A program made the translations under genes and the position numbers. DNA of 64,000 bases. Source: Antennarius striatus. Lineage: Eukaryota > Chordata > Actinopteri > Lophiiformes > Antennariidae. This document shows, in pieces, positions 51,566 to 63,499 of the stretch (positions within the stretch are counted from its first letter, which is position 1; every line of letters starts with the position of its first letter). The stretch spans positions 1,009,501 to 1,073,500 of the forward strand of contig NC_090788.1 in the NCBI RefSeq assembly GCF_040054535.1. The letters are read 5' to 3'. The notes under the pieces are model-generated. The model was not told the DNA's origin. It searched no databases and saw nothing but the letters and a program-made list of their open reading frames with translations.

Positions 51566-52354
51566 CAGCGATTCCCCTGAACAACTGTCGACATGATGCT
51601 AGCTGAGGCTAAAGTCATGTGGACCGCTAACAATTGAACATCCAGAAATATTTTGTGGATTCAGGAAGTACTCCATCTGTCATGTGGTTTCAGTCGACTT
51701 GCATCGCCTCTCAATGAACGATGAGAAAAAGAAAGTTCTGTCTGACATGCTGTGGGGGGGTGGAGGCCCGTCGGGCACTGAGACCCGGGGGCCTTCCTCC
51801 CGATGCCCTACGGGAGCACAGAAGGATTGAATGACAATAAACTGGATGAGATACCGGATGTGCCGAATCTGACTCCAACGGAAAGACTGAAATAGACACT
51901 GCAGACCAGCGAGTCCGGGCGGGGGGGCAAGAGGACAGGGAGGAAAGAGGAGGAAGGAAGGAGGCTGTGAATGAACGAGGGATGCTGGAGTAGATAACAC
52001 GAAAGTAGACGAGTAACGGACAGAAGTCAGGACTGACGGACGATTGGTCCACCCGTACTGCCCGGACTCACCTGGAGGGGGCAATGGCTACCTGGAATAT
52101 GAGCCTCTGATTGGTCAACCATCGGACGCTGACGCGGGTCGGCAAAGGGCTGATGCCGGTGTATTGGGGAGCAGCGGCTAAGGTAATGTTAGCATCAAGA
52201 GCTTGGGGAGATCCAGCACCGGTACCGCCGACTCTAGCTGCCCAAGAGTGAACCAATCAGGAAGCTGGACCTGACACTGTTGTGTTCCTGTTGGTTAACT
52301 GGATACGAACATAGAACGGTGTCTTGCTTGATCACCTGTGTGAAACGGGGGATC

Positions 52355-52571
52355 GATGGTTCCATCGGGAGACGACCGGGTACTAGATGGTTCCATCGGG
52401 AGACGACCGGGTACTAGATGGTTCCATCGGGAGACGACCGGGTACTAGATGGTTCCATCGGGAGACGACCGGGTACTAGATGGTTCCATCGGGAGACGAC
52501 CGGGTACTAGATGGTTCCATCGGGAGATGACCGGGTACTAGATGGTTCCATCGGGAGATGACCAGGTACTA
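52355..52571. repeat. 31-bp minisatellite, 7 copies
   Basis: Units begin gatggttccatcgggagacg and end accgggtacta. The last two carry a g-to-a change (gagatgacc). No spacers, so not a CRISPR. Confidence 0.95.
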
Positions 52572-54937
52572 GACGGTTCCCTCCCGTAGCTAGCTAACAG
52601 AGTGAACCTAAACTGCTGGAGTTCCTCGTCCTGAAGGCTGAGATCCAATCACATCCGATCATCATTCCATCCAATGGCAGATGAGCAGAAGTGGCTCCGC
52701 CTACAGGCTGAACGACGTACAACAAAACTGAAAATCGTGATGAAATCATTCGTTCCGACAGGAAGTTTTTGGGATCCGGAAAAACTCCTGAAAATGTTGC
52801 GTCATGTTTGTTCACTACGACGGTGGTTTTCTCATCCCAACAACTTTGTGGTCCTGCCGTGTTTTAGTGGATGCATTAGCCCCCCCCATCCCATTCATCC
52901 CCTCCCTCCAACCATCCGTCCATTTCATCATTCATTCATATCTACCCCACCCACTCCATCCATCTCCTCCCATTCACTCTTTCCCTCCCCCCTCCATCAT
53001 TTGCTCATCCACCCCCCCAGTCCCACCCCGGTGGAGATGGATATCGACATCCTACATCCGACCTTGAGGACAATCAATCCCGACCCCACATGTCGCCACC
53101 GCTGTCCGGCTGGAACCGCCCCTCACCCGCGCCGAGTTTTACACGACTTTGTCCAAAAGTCGCAAAAACACGACAAAATTTGCAATTGCCGACGTGCCAA
53201 TGTGCCCAGGTGGGCGGAGAGAGGTCACGACGGGAACAGAACGGGGGGCGGGGATTTAATTCAAAGCAAAAATATTAGAATTTTTTTTCCACCCAAAACA
53301 GAATCAAGATGAAGTAAAAATGCTTGGAAACGGTCCCAGATATTCCCAGGAGGCTCCTCCCCTTTTCTGATTGATTGGATTAAACTAGGATTAAAGATAT
53401 TCTGTCGACCCTATCCGCATCTTTTTCACGAATCTAAGGAAACCGCTTGGAACCGGATCATCTCGAATGAAAAGACCAGCAGAAAAACCAGACGAGAGTC
53501 GAACTCTTGCATCGGATTTTTAGAAATCCAGTTCGGATTTAAGGAAGCAGAACTTTTTACAAATCTGAATCTGAAATTCTGGTTTCTTTCCAAGGTCACG
53601 TAAATCATCAATAGTTCATCAGCAGATGGGATGACTGGATGAATTCATGCTTACCTCTGATTGGAGGGAGATCCATTCTGGGGCGGTGTTCTTGTGGTCC
53701 TGGTGGTCCTGGGAGTCCCAGTTGGGTTTGGTTCTAACCACTGAATTCAACTCCTAAAAGGTCCTTTAAATGACTTTTAAGACTTTTTAATGGATCTGGA
53801 ACTTTTTTTTTAGCAATGCTAAGACGCTCGGATGCTATCCTGGCGTTTGGCGATCGGCGCCTCCTCCTGGAGGGGAGCGTTCAGGCTGGGGAGGATGCGA
53901 TCCCGGTAGGTCCTCCTCCTCCTCTTCCTCTCTGGAAAACACGACCGGTCCCGTCTAAATACAGCGGAGATGCTCGTGGACGGAGGAGGAGGACGAGTTT
54001 GTCCCCCCGGGAGGAGAAGGAGCGGCGAGGAGGCGATGAAGACGATGGAGAGGAAGGCAGGAGGTGGAGACGGATCGTCCTTCTGCTCAGCTAGAAACTC
54101 TCTCTCCGGTCGGCCGGTAGTTTCCTCTCTGCTCCCCAACGGATGAATGACTGAGAGCTGGATGTCCTCCCTCCCTCCCTCTCTCCTCCCTCCTTCACCC
54201 CCTCCCTCCCCCCTCCTCCTCCCCCCATTCTCACTCCTCCCCCTCCCATCATGGACTTTCTGAACATGGTGAAGCCAGAAGACAAATGTTGATCTTTTCA
54301 GGTGGATGATTTCAACCTGATGCTGTCAATGATTGACTGAGGCGGGGGGGGGGGGGGTGACATCAGATCACACACCATCTGTGGTGTGACATCACACCGG
54401 TGCTGTCAACAACAACAACAACAACAACAGCAGTTGTTGAGGATGAGGAACTCCCAGACCTTCTCCTCCTCCATCATCGGCTGGAGGTCAACACAAGGGG
54501 GCGCTAGCGTTCGCTTGGTTAGCATTCAAGCCACCATCAGCTTTGCTTGGTTCAGCTGACGCCCCTCCAAAAACTTTATTGAAAATCTATTCCATTTTGT
54601 GCTGCGAACAAACACACACGTCCACAAAGCCAATCAAATGTTTTCACGTCAGATTATTTCTGCACTAAGAAAAAAATCCAGAAATCAGTTTATTATTACA
54701 GAAATTTGATTTACTGCAAATTTTTTATTTGTAATTTGATTCCAAACAATAACTGATTTACTTATTTTACTATTTAAGGTATAATTTGCGTTTGAACCCA
54801 TTTATTTCTGATTTCTTTGGGATAATCGCATCACGTTTGTCTCCATTCCCCTCAGCGTGTCTCTATCAGCAGTTTGTTTCATCTCCACAGGAAACAGACC
54901 CCCCCACCCCCATTAGGGACCAGTGTCCGGTTACTTT

Positions 54938-54940
<3 letters not shown>

Positions 54941-54975
<35 letters not shown>
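54941..54975. repeat. GT microsatellite
   Basis: Pure GT array of about 17 units. Confidence 0.95.
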
Positions 54976-55312
54976 TTCCTGGAGTCCGGATGGTGGCGTG
55001 TTGCTGAGTAAGGGGACAGACCCACAGAGACAAAAGCTCGTCCACAAACATACGTGAGTCTCCACCCGTGTGAGAGGTTCAGGTTACCGTCATGCAGCGC
55101 TTCATCGGTGATGTCACCCAACCAGCCAGCCAATGAATGAACAGCTCCTCCACTCACCTTTTCTTTTTCAAACAGGACGCAACACGTTCCACTGGGTTGA
55201 TCATCAGAGTTTGTGAAAGAAGCGTCTGAGGGCGAATCTCTGAAGAATTCAAATATGTTGGCGTTACAGGTCTGCTAGCTATGATGCTAACGCCTAACAA
55301 ACCTCGCTTTCA

Positions 55313-55360
55313 CTGTTTCACTGCGTGAACCTGGACTGTTTCACTGCATGGACCTGGATC
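55313..55360. repeat. 23-bp minisatellite unit, about two copies, inverted
   Basis: tttcactgcgtgaacctgga followed by a diverged copy: reverse complement of the 2707 unit. Confidence 0.85.
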
Positions 55361-55453
55361 TATCAGGAACCCCCACACACACACGGGGACGTCCATCACC
55401 TGCAGACCAGAACCTACAGGAGGTTCTAATCGAGCCAATGATGTCACCTCAAT

Positions 55454-55455
<2 letters not shown>

Positions 55456-55505
<50 letters not shown>
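55456..55505. repeat. CA microsatellite
   Basis: Pure CA array of about 24 units. Confidence 0.95.
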
Positions 55506-55508
<3 letters not shown>

Positions 55509-55892
55509 CTAATTGTTGCTGATATTTGGGTGCAGAGGGTTCTGAGCCGCGGATCCATTAAGTGACCAGCTCCCGTGTGATTGGCTCCGGACAGCCCCCT
55601 GAAATAGCCTGATTGGCTGCTGGCCAGGCGCTCATTTCCTGTGTCTGAGAGGATCTCCAGCCACCGGAGCTCGGATGCATTTCCTGACTGCGTATAAAAC
55701 TTTTATTAATGACCAGGAGTGCATCAGCGGCGATGGTCGCTGCCCACCCCCCCACCCCCCCGCTCGGCCCCCCCATCGAGGAGAGGAGGATGATGGGAGT
55801 GAAGACGAGAGGAAGAGGAGAAGGAAGTGAAACAAACCAGAGGCCAGACGTGAACGGAGGGGGAGATCCTCCAGGATTACCCCCCCGCGTGT

Positions 55893-55936
55893 GTGAAACG
55901 CTCCAGGTTCACGCAGTGAAACGGTCCAGGTTAAAC
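55893..55936. repeat. 23-bp minisatellite unit, direct, about two copies
   Basis: gtgaaacgctccaggttcac then gcagtgaaacggtccaggtt: same unit as at 2707, same orientation. Confidence 0.85.
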
Positions 55937-57985
55937 CTGGTGAGAAGCCTGAGATGAAGTCACATGTCCAGGGGGGCGGAGCCTTAAATCATTGGTTGAG
56001 TGGATGAAACTGATGATGTCATTGTTTTGTCACTAGTTTTTGGTCAGTCAAGCCGTCGGTCCCTGAAAACTAGACCATCATGCACCTCTTCATCCCGTCC
56101 TCCATGACTCGGCGTCCGACCAGGAGGATCCGTCGGGATCCACCTCCAGGAACCCGCTGACCCCCCCAACGCCATAAAACCTGAATGGAAGGATAATTAC
56201 ATCAGCGCCGTCAACGCCTTCCTGTCCGGATGGAGAGATGGAGGAGAGGCAGCGAGACCACGTAACCATAGCAACGGGTCACCGGTGGAACACGGAACCA
56301 GAATCGGGTACGACAACAAAGAGCATGCTAGCTAGTTTAGCTAACCTGCTCAGATGACTGACAGCTAGCGTGAGCTAACGTTTGAGGCTAAGCAGTAGAA
56401 AGTTTATCTGCTAACAGACATTAGCTCATAGCACGTAGCGCTACGTTAGCCGCCATGTGGGCGTTGAATTATGACATCACATCCATGACATCACATCCAG
56501 TCAGCTGATGCTTTTGCACCTGCAGGGGCAAAAAATAGACTCCTGATAGAAACTAGCTGCAGCTGCTAGCCCCCATGGTGCAACTGGATGTGTTCCAGCC
56601 CCGGTGTGGGGGGGGGTGGGTGGTGGTGGGCGGAGTTGACTTCATCCACCCACTCACACGTCCATGCAGGGGCCTTCAGTGGGTCAGTGACCCCAGGCAT
56701 GGGGCCTGGTTACTGGGAGCCAGGGGTCGATGGGCCCGGCCGGGTGGGGGAGGGGGTCAATGAGGGTGAAATCAGATTCTCATTCGACTCTTTGGGGGGT
56801 GGTTCTTCTTTCTTTTAGCGTTTCTCTTCAGATTCTTGGGGTTTTTTTAACATTTAAATCGACAGCATGTGGGTGGGCGGGGCCAAAGGTGAACAGCCAG
56901 GTAGGCCGTCAAAATCAGAAGACTTTATTGATCCTTTGGGTTTCAGCTGCTGTTTTAGAACGTAAAACAATAAAAATGAATAATTTGGAATTCAGGGAAA
57001 AACAGCAAATTATGGATAAATATTAGAATAAATTAAAGAATATATAAACATAGACACACATTTTCTTCCTCTGCAGGCCTGAGAGAAAATAGATTTTTTC
57101 GATCGTTTATTGATAGTCTTTGACATCAGAGACAAAACCTGCTGCTAAATTCTTTTACTTCTAACGATGTTTTTATTTATTTTTATTGTATTTTCTGTGC
57201 ATTTTTGCATCATTTAAACGTCACTAAAACTACAATGCAAATAATTTAACATTTTAAATTTCTTTTATTTGATGAATTCATCTACTTTTTTTTGCCAGTA
57301 TTAATATCATACTTCCATTCCTGCCAATAAAGCGTATTGATCTGATTAGAGCGTGTGAGTGGGGGTGGGGGGGGCAGACCGGGGCACGTAATGGGGAGGC
57401 ATTGATCAGGGCTGTTAACTCCGGCGCGCTGATGGGGATAATGCAGCCTCTGCCTTCCTGCCTTTACACTCTGAAACCCCCGGGCCTCGTGGGAGATTGG
57501 GTTTGCAGCAGGAATCTATCGGGCGCGGTGGGCGGGGCCCAGCGACACGCGTCGCGTGTGCCGGACGTGAATCGACAAAATGTTGGACCACTGGATTGGA
57601 TGTAGCTTAGCTAGCATCATCAGTGGGTTTCCATGGCGACAGATTCAGAGTGGAATCCGGATTTGGATATTTCTGCTTCCCGTCCCGTAGGGGGCGCCGG
57701 TCACCGATTCCCTCACAAAATAGAAGAAATTAATCCAGAGTTGACTTAAAAATTGTTGTTTTTTACAGTGCATCATATATCAGTCATGCTTGTAAACAAC
57801 AGAATTTTTGGGATATTATTGTATGTATCGGTGTTCGGTTATTGATCGGCCGTCGTCGCCCCATAGGCTGAGGTCCGCCGTTCCTGGTTTGTGAGGAGCG
57901 GCGAGTCAAAATGGTTGCCAGGCGGCCCACGGCGCCGAGCCCTCCAGAGCTGCGATGACCTCATTCTGTGTCTCTGCTCCATCAG

Positions 57986-58045
57986 CTCCACTCCACGACC
58001 CCCTCACCCCCCCGAGAGGAGCCGACGCCCCCTGCTGGAGGAAAC
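57986..58045 (+). other. Candidate exon (unidentified), 60 bases
   Basis: An acceptor (tgtgtctctgctccatcag) and a gtgagt donor bound a 60-base open segment that can read LHSTTPSPPREEPTPPAGGN. It is low in complexity and antisense to the end of the pof1b transcript, so it may be chance. Confidence 0.18.
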
Positions 58046-58084
58046 GTGAGTCGCTCAAAAAAACCAAAAAACCCAACAATAACA

Positions 58085-59631
58085 GTTTGGAAAATAACTT
58101 TATTGATTTAAATCAAACATTTCTCATAAAAGGGGCGGGGCTACAGCCAGAAGCACAAATGCTAATCAAAAATATGTTTCAACGTTTGACGATTAGCAAC
58201 AGCCGTTTGTTAGCTTAGCATGTTATTCATTCTCTCCAAGCAGAGAGGCTTTGGTCCAATGGAGGTGGCGCTAACAAGCTAACGCTAAAAGACGCAACAT
58301 ATTTACATAAAGACCCTCAAAATGTCACCAGCTGTGTGTCCACTGGGTGGCGCTAGTGTTTCAAGACGTTTAGAGGGAATGTAGGGGATGGTTTAAAGTA
58401 AACAGGTGGAAACTGACGCCGTAGCTAGCTCAACATCGACCGCTACAAATAAACATCGCTATTCAACATTTATAGGCGGGAAAATAACTTTTTAAAATCG
58501 ATTTAAAAAAAGACGGATTGACTTCAAAGATGGACGTAAACACATGGCGTAATCTATGGCTCCGGACGAGCCTTACTTAGCTGCTAAGCTAACAAGCTAA
58601 GCTAAGCAGAACCCAGTGGACAGGAAGCTGTTGACACGCATCATCAGGAAAAGCAACGAAATAAACACTTTACATCTTATTGTGCTTTAAAAAGTTCTTC
58701 CACCATCATAAAACCCCATAAAACTCATGCTCCAGTCCCAAACATCCACCCAGACCACACCCACTCCACCCAGGCCACACCCACAGCAGTCACACACATG
58801 GTCCCGCCCCACAAACCTCCCGATACAAACACCGTCGCTCCTGACAACAAATATTTATATATAAATAAGTACACTTAGTTTAGCTTAGCCGTGGGGCTTT
58901 ATGCTACATGAGCAAGCTAAACATATGGAGGCTAGGATGACGCTACATTTTCCTGTGAGCATATCATCCTCCCTTCACAGAGGAAACGTATGACAGCTGT
59001 TACCCGAATGCTAAAATATGCTAGCATATCCTGCGGTTTATATCTCCATTAGCATTATTAGCATAAATCTATTCTGTCAGTAGATGATTTATTCTCTAAT
59101 ATGTTGATTTTCTATGACGTTTTATTAGGAGTTAAAATGCTGCTGTTGGATTATGGCGCTGCCACCTAGTGGTGGGAGGTCAGACACCAGAAAAAAGATT
59201 AATGAGAATTAACAATATTTTCTAGTTAGTTTGATCACTATTATATTCATCAATCATTTTGAGTTGGATGATCAATGATCCGGATTTATTTATTCACAAA
59301 TTTATTAATTTAATTCATCCAATTTGGGTTTTGAGCATCGTTTTATCACTTGTAACGACGGCGCCTGAATGCAGCATCATGAAATCACCTGACAGGACAA
59401 ATCCTGGGACAAATGACCCAGACGACCGCAGAGCGCTGAGTCGTCACGTTCGTCGCTGTGAAGGTCGTTCAGGAAAAACATTTCAAACCCGAGATATCGA
59501 CCCAGATGTAGGAGGCGGGGCTATTTCAGCCGCCGGCCTGCACGTGTGAGGTCTGATGATGATGATGATGATGATGAAGGAGGGGTGAGGTGGACGGGTG
59601 AGGTGGACGGGTGACGTCTGGGTCGTCTCGC
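58085..59631 (-). other. pof1b: Probable 3' UTR of pof1b
   Basis: Downstream of the stop the minus strand runs about 1.5 kb without another credible coding exon of this gene. It reaches an AATAAA at 58104-58099, followed within about 20-50 bases by a GT/T-rich stretch, the usual arrangement of a cleavage site. Earlier AATAAA hexamers near 59290 are an alternative end. The region is rich in the words gctaac and gctagc. Confidence 0.4.
58099..58104 (-). terminator. Candidate poly(A) signal of pof1b
   Basis: The minus strand reads AATAAA here, with a T/G-rich downstream element (tgttattgttgggttttttg) beyond it. This is the strongest signal-plus-element combination below the last pof1b exon. Confidence 0.45.
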
Positions 59632-59637
59632 TCATTC
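59632..59637 (-). CDS. pof1b: pof1b terminal coding exon (one Glu codon and stop)
   Basis: After the acceptor tcctctctccgacag the sequence is GAATGA, giving Glu then stop in the joined frame. The tail thus ends TFKVE. The acceptor is good, but because only two codons are involved an alternative last exon cannot be excluded. Confidence 0.6.
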   Translation of the reverse strand, partial: E

Positions 59638-62600
59638 CTGTCGGAGAGAGGAAGAAAATTAACGAAACACCGGAAAAGTTATCCGTGCTGCGTTTAAGAC
59701 CTGTAGGAGATCTGAGAACTCTACCTGGCGTGAGACTTCAGGTGGAATTCCGACTTTTGCGGACGTGATTTGATTTGTGCGTCGACAGAAACTCAGATGA
59801 GTCAGCAAATCGGGGGAAAAAAAATGACCCGCGGTTCTTTGAACGCAACACGATCCCTCAACAACCTCATCCGCTTCTCAGAGATCAAGTTTGTCATCAG
59901 GCACCTGAAATTAACTCCTTCCACCACAAGGTGGCGCCAATCGACTTTGTTACCATATCCCAATCATCGACCAATCAGCTTCCAGAATCCTCAAGTCTGG
60001 AAAAAGGAGGTCAGGGTGAGACTTTTTGATTTATTCTACTGACGGCGGCGTGTGACGCCCTTTAGCCGGTTAGCTTTAGCCTGGAGGCGGGAACTGGTGA
60101 TGTTACCCAACGGCATGCTGGGAAATGTGACATTCTGCTTCTTACCACTTTAAAGGTCTCTCCGGTTCTCTCGATGACGATGGTCTTGTCCTCTTTGACG
60201 GACGAGGTGGTCTGGTAGTCGTCTCCCAGCAGGCCGAGGATCGGATACTGGTTCCTGTACCTGTAAACAAGTAAACAAACAAACAAACGCATTCAGCGAC
60301 CTGGCCGACGCCCTCTTTTCACTTCCTGTTGTGGTCACATGACCTTAATAGTGGTTAAATAGAAATAAAGTCTAGGGTCTGATCTAGAAGCTCATCAACC
60401 ATCACCACGGTAACCGTGTCCTGCTTCGCGGTGACCTGTAAACACGTCAGCCCCCCCGGCTGATGATCATGTGACTTTAGCTCCTCCTACCTCTTGGTGA
60501 TGATGGTCTTGGTGACGTTACTGGAGGCGTCGTTCCTGTTCTGTATCAGCTTCCTGATCTCCTGCGGGGTGAGGTCAAAGGTCACCTACTGATGATGATG
60601 ATGATGTCACCGATTGAACAGAAATGTCTCCTTAGGGGCGAGCGGCCGCGACGAAGGAATGTCGGCCCCAGGGCCGAAACATTCCCACCGTCACGACCGA
60701 CGGTTGCCAAGCCGACCGGAATCACAACGGGTCGGAATGTCGTCCGACCCGTCGGGCGCAAAAACGCCAACCAACAACCACCGGCTCACACGCTGTTTGG
60801 TCGTCACAACCGTGAACACAAACTACTTCCTGTTGGACTTTCACACAAACACATTTGATCTATTCTCCTGCGTCCGACGTGAGACACAACAACACGAGCA
60901 TCCGACCTCCTCCTGTCGGGTGATGGTCGCCTGCCGCTGCTCCAGCGTGGCGAGCAGCTCCGAGATCCGCAGCTGGAGGCTCTTCTCCGACGACGAGCGG
61001 CTGCCGCTGACCTCCGTCTGGATGGTCGTGATCTGGGTCTGCAGGACGGATGAGGACGGATGAATTAGCAGCGCCGCTAACGATGCTAACCGGTGTTTTT
61101 TTCTGGAACTGTTCGATCTGGGTTGGGATTATTCCCGAATGTTGATGTTTAGCAAAGTAGCCGAATGCCAGATGTTTTTAGCATGTTAGCATGCTAACGC
61201 GTCCTCCTCACCCTCAGCCTCTGGATCTCCTGGTCCTTCTCCTTCCTCATGGAGCTCAGCTGCTCCTGGTACTGACGGGACAACTCCTCCGTCTTCACCT
61301 GCAGCGACGCGCCGCTAGCTTGACCCGCCAGCTGAGGACAAACGAGCAGAGTTAGCATCCTCCGTCGGGCGCTAGGTGCCGCCAACGCTAGGCGGGTGGT
61401 CACCTTCTGCCGGAGCATCTCGTTCTCCTTCTCCAGCGCTCTCATCCTCCCCTCCACCTCCTTGATCTTGTACTCGCGGCTGGAGTCGGCGTTCCGGCTG
61501 CTGGACAGCTGGTTCTCCAGGGACCGCTGGGACGCCAGGGTTTCCTTCAGGGACGCCTGGAGAGGAGGAAACGCCAAACGTTTGCTCAGGATCGCACCCG
61601 TCGCTCGCCGCCGTCCGACCCGTCGATGGGTGTACCTGCAGCTGTCGGTTGTTCTCGCGGACCGCCTCCAGCAGACCGTCGTACTGACGGGCCTGGTCGG
61701 CCTTGAAGCTCAGGTCGCGCTCCAGTGCCTCCTTCTCGCCCTCCAGACGCTGGGACGCACCAACGAAGAAGAAGAAAGATGGACGAGACTTAAGTCTTTT
61801 TGTTTTTGTCATTTGGATCACCTAGGATAACTTTATCCACCACCTAGGATAACTTTATCCATCACCTAGGATAACTTTATCCATCACCTAGGATAACTTT
61901 ATCCAGAATTTAGGATAACTTCATCATTCGGATAACTTCATTTAGGATAACTTTATCCTGTCATTTAGGATAACTTTATCCAGAATTTCGGATAACTTCA
62001 CTTGGGATGACTTTACCCGTCATTTGGGACAACTTCATCGTCCTATTCTAACAAACTTTTATGATCGTTTCCATTCTGCTGCTGTTTGACATAGGCGTAC
62101 GTTAAACATGTTATTATGTATGTAGCGTGTTCTAACGCTGTCACGCAAGGTTGTTTTTCAGGCTGTTCTGGATCTTTAACGACTTGTTTAATCACCGCCT
62201 AAGGAACTGATTGAACTTGTGCACCGACTCTGCGTCTACTTCTAATCACCGATCAATTCTTGATGAATTCTTTACTAGCTTTGCAGCATTAAAAACTTTA
62301 TGTGAAGAAGTTCATTAATTTTTATAACGTCAAGTATAAACTTTTCAGCTGCAGCATGAAAATACTGCTCAGACGTTCATGCAGCAGAACTGATCAATAA
62401 ATTATTGATAAAATTATTGATTTTTAATTTTTTTAATAAACGACTTGAAACATTTTGCGGTTCAAACTGGTTGCGTTCCGTGTTTCTCATACGTATCTAT
62501 GGAACTGGTTCAGGCAGGAGACTTCAGCTGCAACCAGCCAATCATGCGATGTCTCATCCTGTGGCCACACCCTCCTCATCTGTATAATTTATGCGTACTC

Positions 62601-63430
62601 ACCCTCAGGTCCTCGGACATGTGGAGGAGCTCCTCCCTCAGGCTGCTGAAGGTGGACAGCAGGAGGCGCATGCTCTTATCAGCCGTCAGGCGCGTCTGAG
62701 GAGAAACCACAAGTCTACACGTCAAGGCCACGCCCACTTCGTCCGCCATGACGCCGCCAGAGCGTCACGGGAAGACTCACCTGCAGCAGGTAGCGGATCT
62801 GCTGTTTGGTGAGTTCGGTGGCGCCTTTGGGGAGTAAAGCCTCCACTTCCTCCTTCTCCACCTGAGACGCGATCAAAGACCGAGAAAGAAAGAAAGAAAA
62901 ATGCATGAGGAATTAAAAAAACCCAATTTCGGATAACTTGATCCAGAATTTTGGATAACTTGATTCAGAATTTTGGATAACTTGATCCAGAATTTTGGAT
63001 AACTTGATCCAGAATTTCGGATAACTTGGTTTGGGATAACTCTTCCTCCATGTGTTTTTCCAACATAGTTAAAGACCAGTTACCGTGGCAACATATGCTG
63101 TTAGACGAAGCATCAGGCTAATGACCAAGCTAGCCATCAGGCTGAGAGGCAGATTAAGCTAGCTGTTTGACTATCTTAGCTTAGCATTAGCGGTTCAACC
63201 AGTTCATTCAGTGCGGACGCGATGATTCATCGCTAACAGCTCCTATAGCTCAGGTTGTGTGTGTGGGAGTCGACCGTCAACACCAGGCCCCGCCTCCCTG
63301 AGGTGGAGCTACCAATCCAGATGTTCCACACGTGGAATCGCACGCGTGTGATGGCCGTCGCTTCTCACCTTGTAGTTGACGCTGGGATCCAGCTGGTGCT
63401 TCCTGGAAGACAGGAAGTAAGAACAATGAG

Positions 63431-63499
<69 letters not shown>

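Larger units (their letters stand above)
48566..58084. other. Intergenic/5' region between spry3 and pof1b
   Basis: Microsatellite-poor from 48.6 to 53.6 kb, then typical again. It holds the foldback element, the GC-palindromic element and the 31-bp minisatellite listed separately, plus minus-strand donor-like sites (after 53657 gtaagc, after 52071 gtgagt, after 50036 gtaaga) that could end spry3 leader exons. Arrays of GT (54941-54975) and CA (55456-55505) and AT-rich DNA (54.6-54.8, 57.0-57.3 kb) complete it. No coding gene was recognised. Confidence 0.4.

Noticed and set aside
52068-52256. 62-residue minus-strand frame ending at a good donor
   Set aside because: No recognisable family, and the acceptor before it is weak; kept only as a possible spry3 leader exon.
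61372-61821. Long minus- and plus-strand frames over the pof1b coiled-coil exons
   Set aside because: Out-of-frame or intron-reading shadows; the true frame is set by the splice sites and the protein match.
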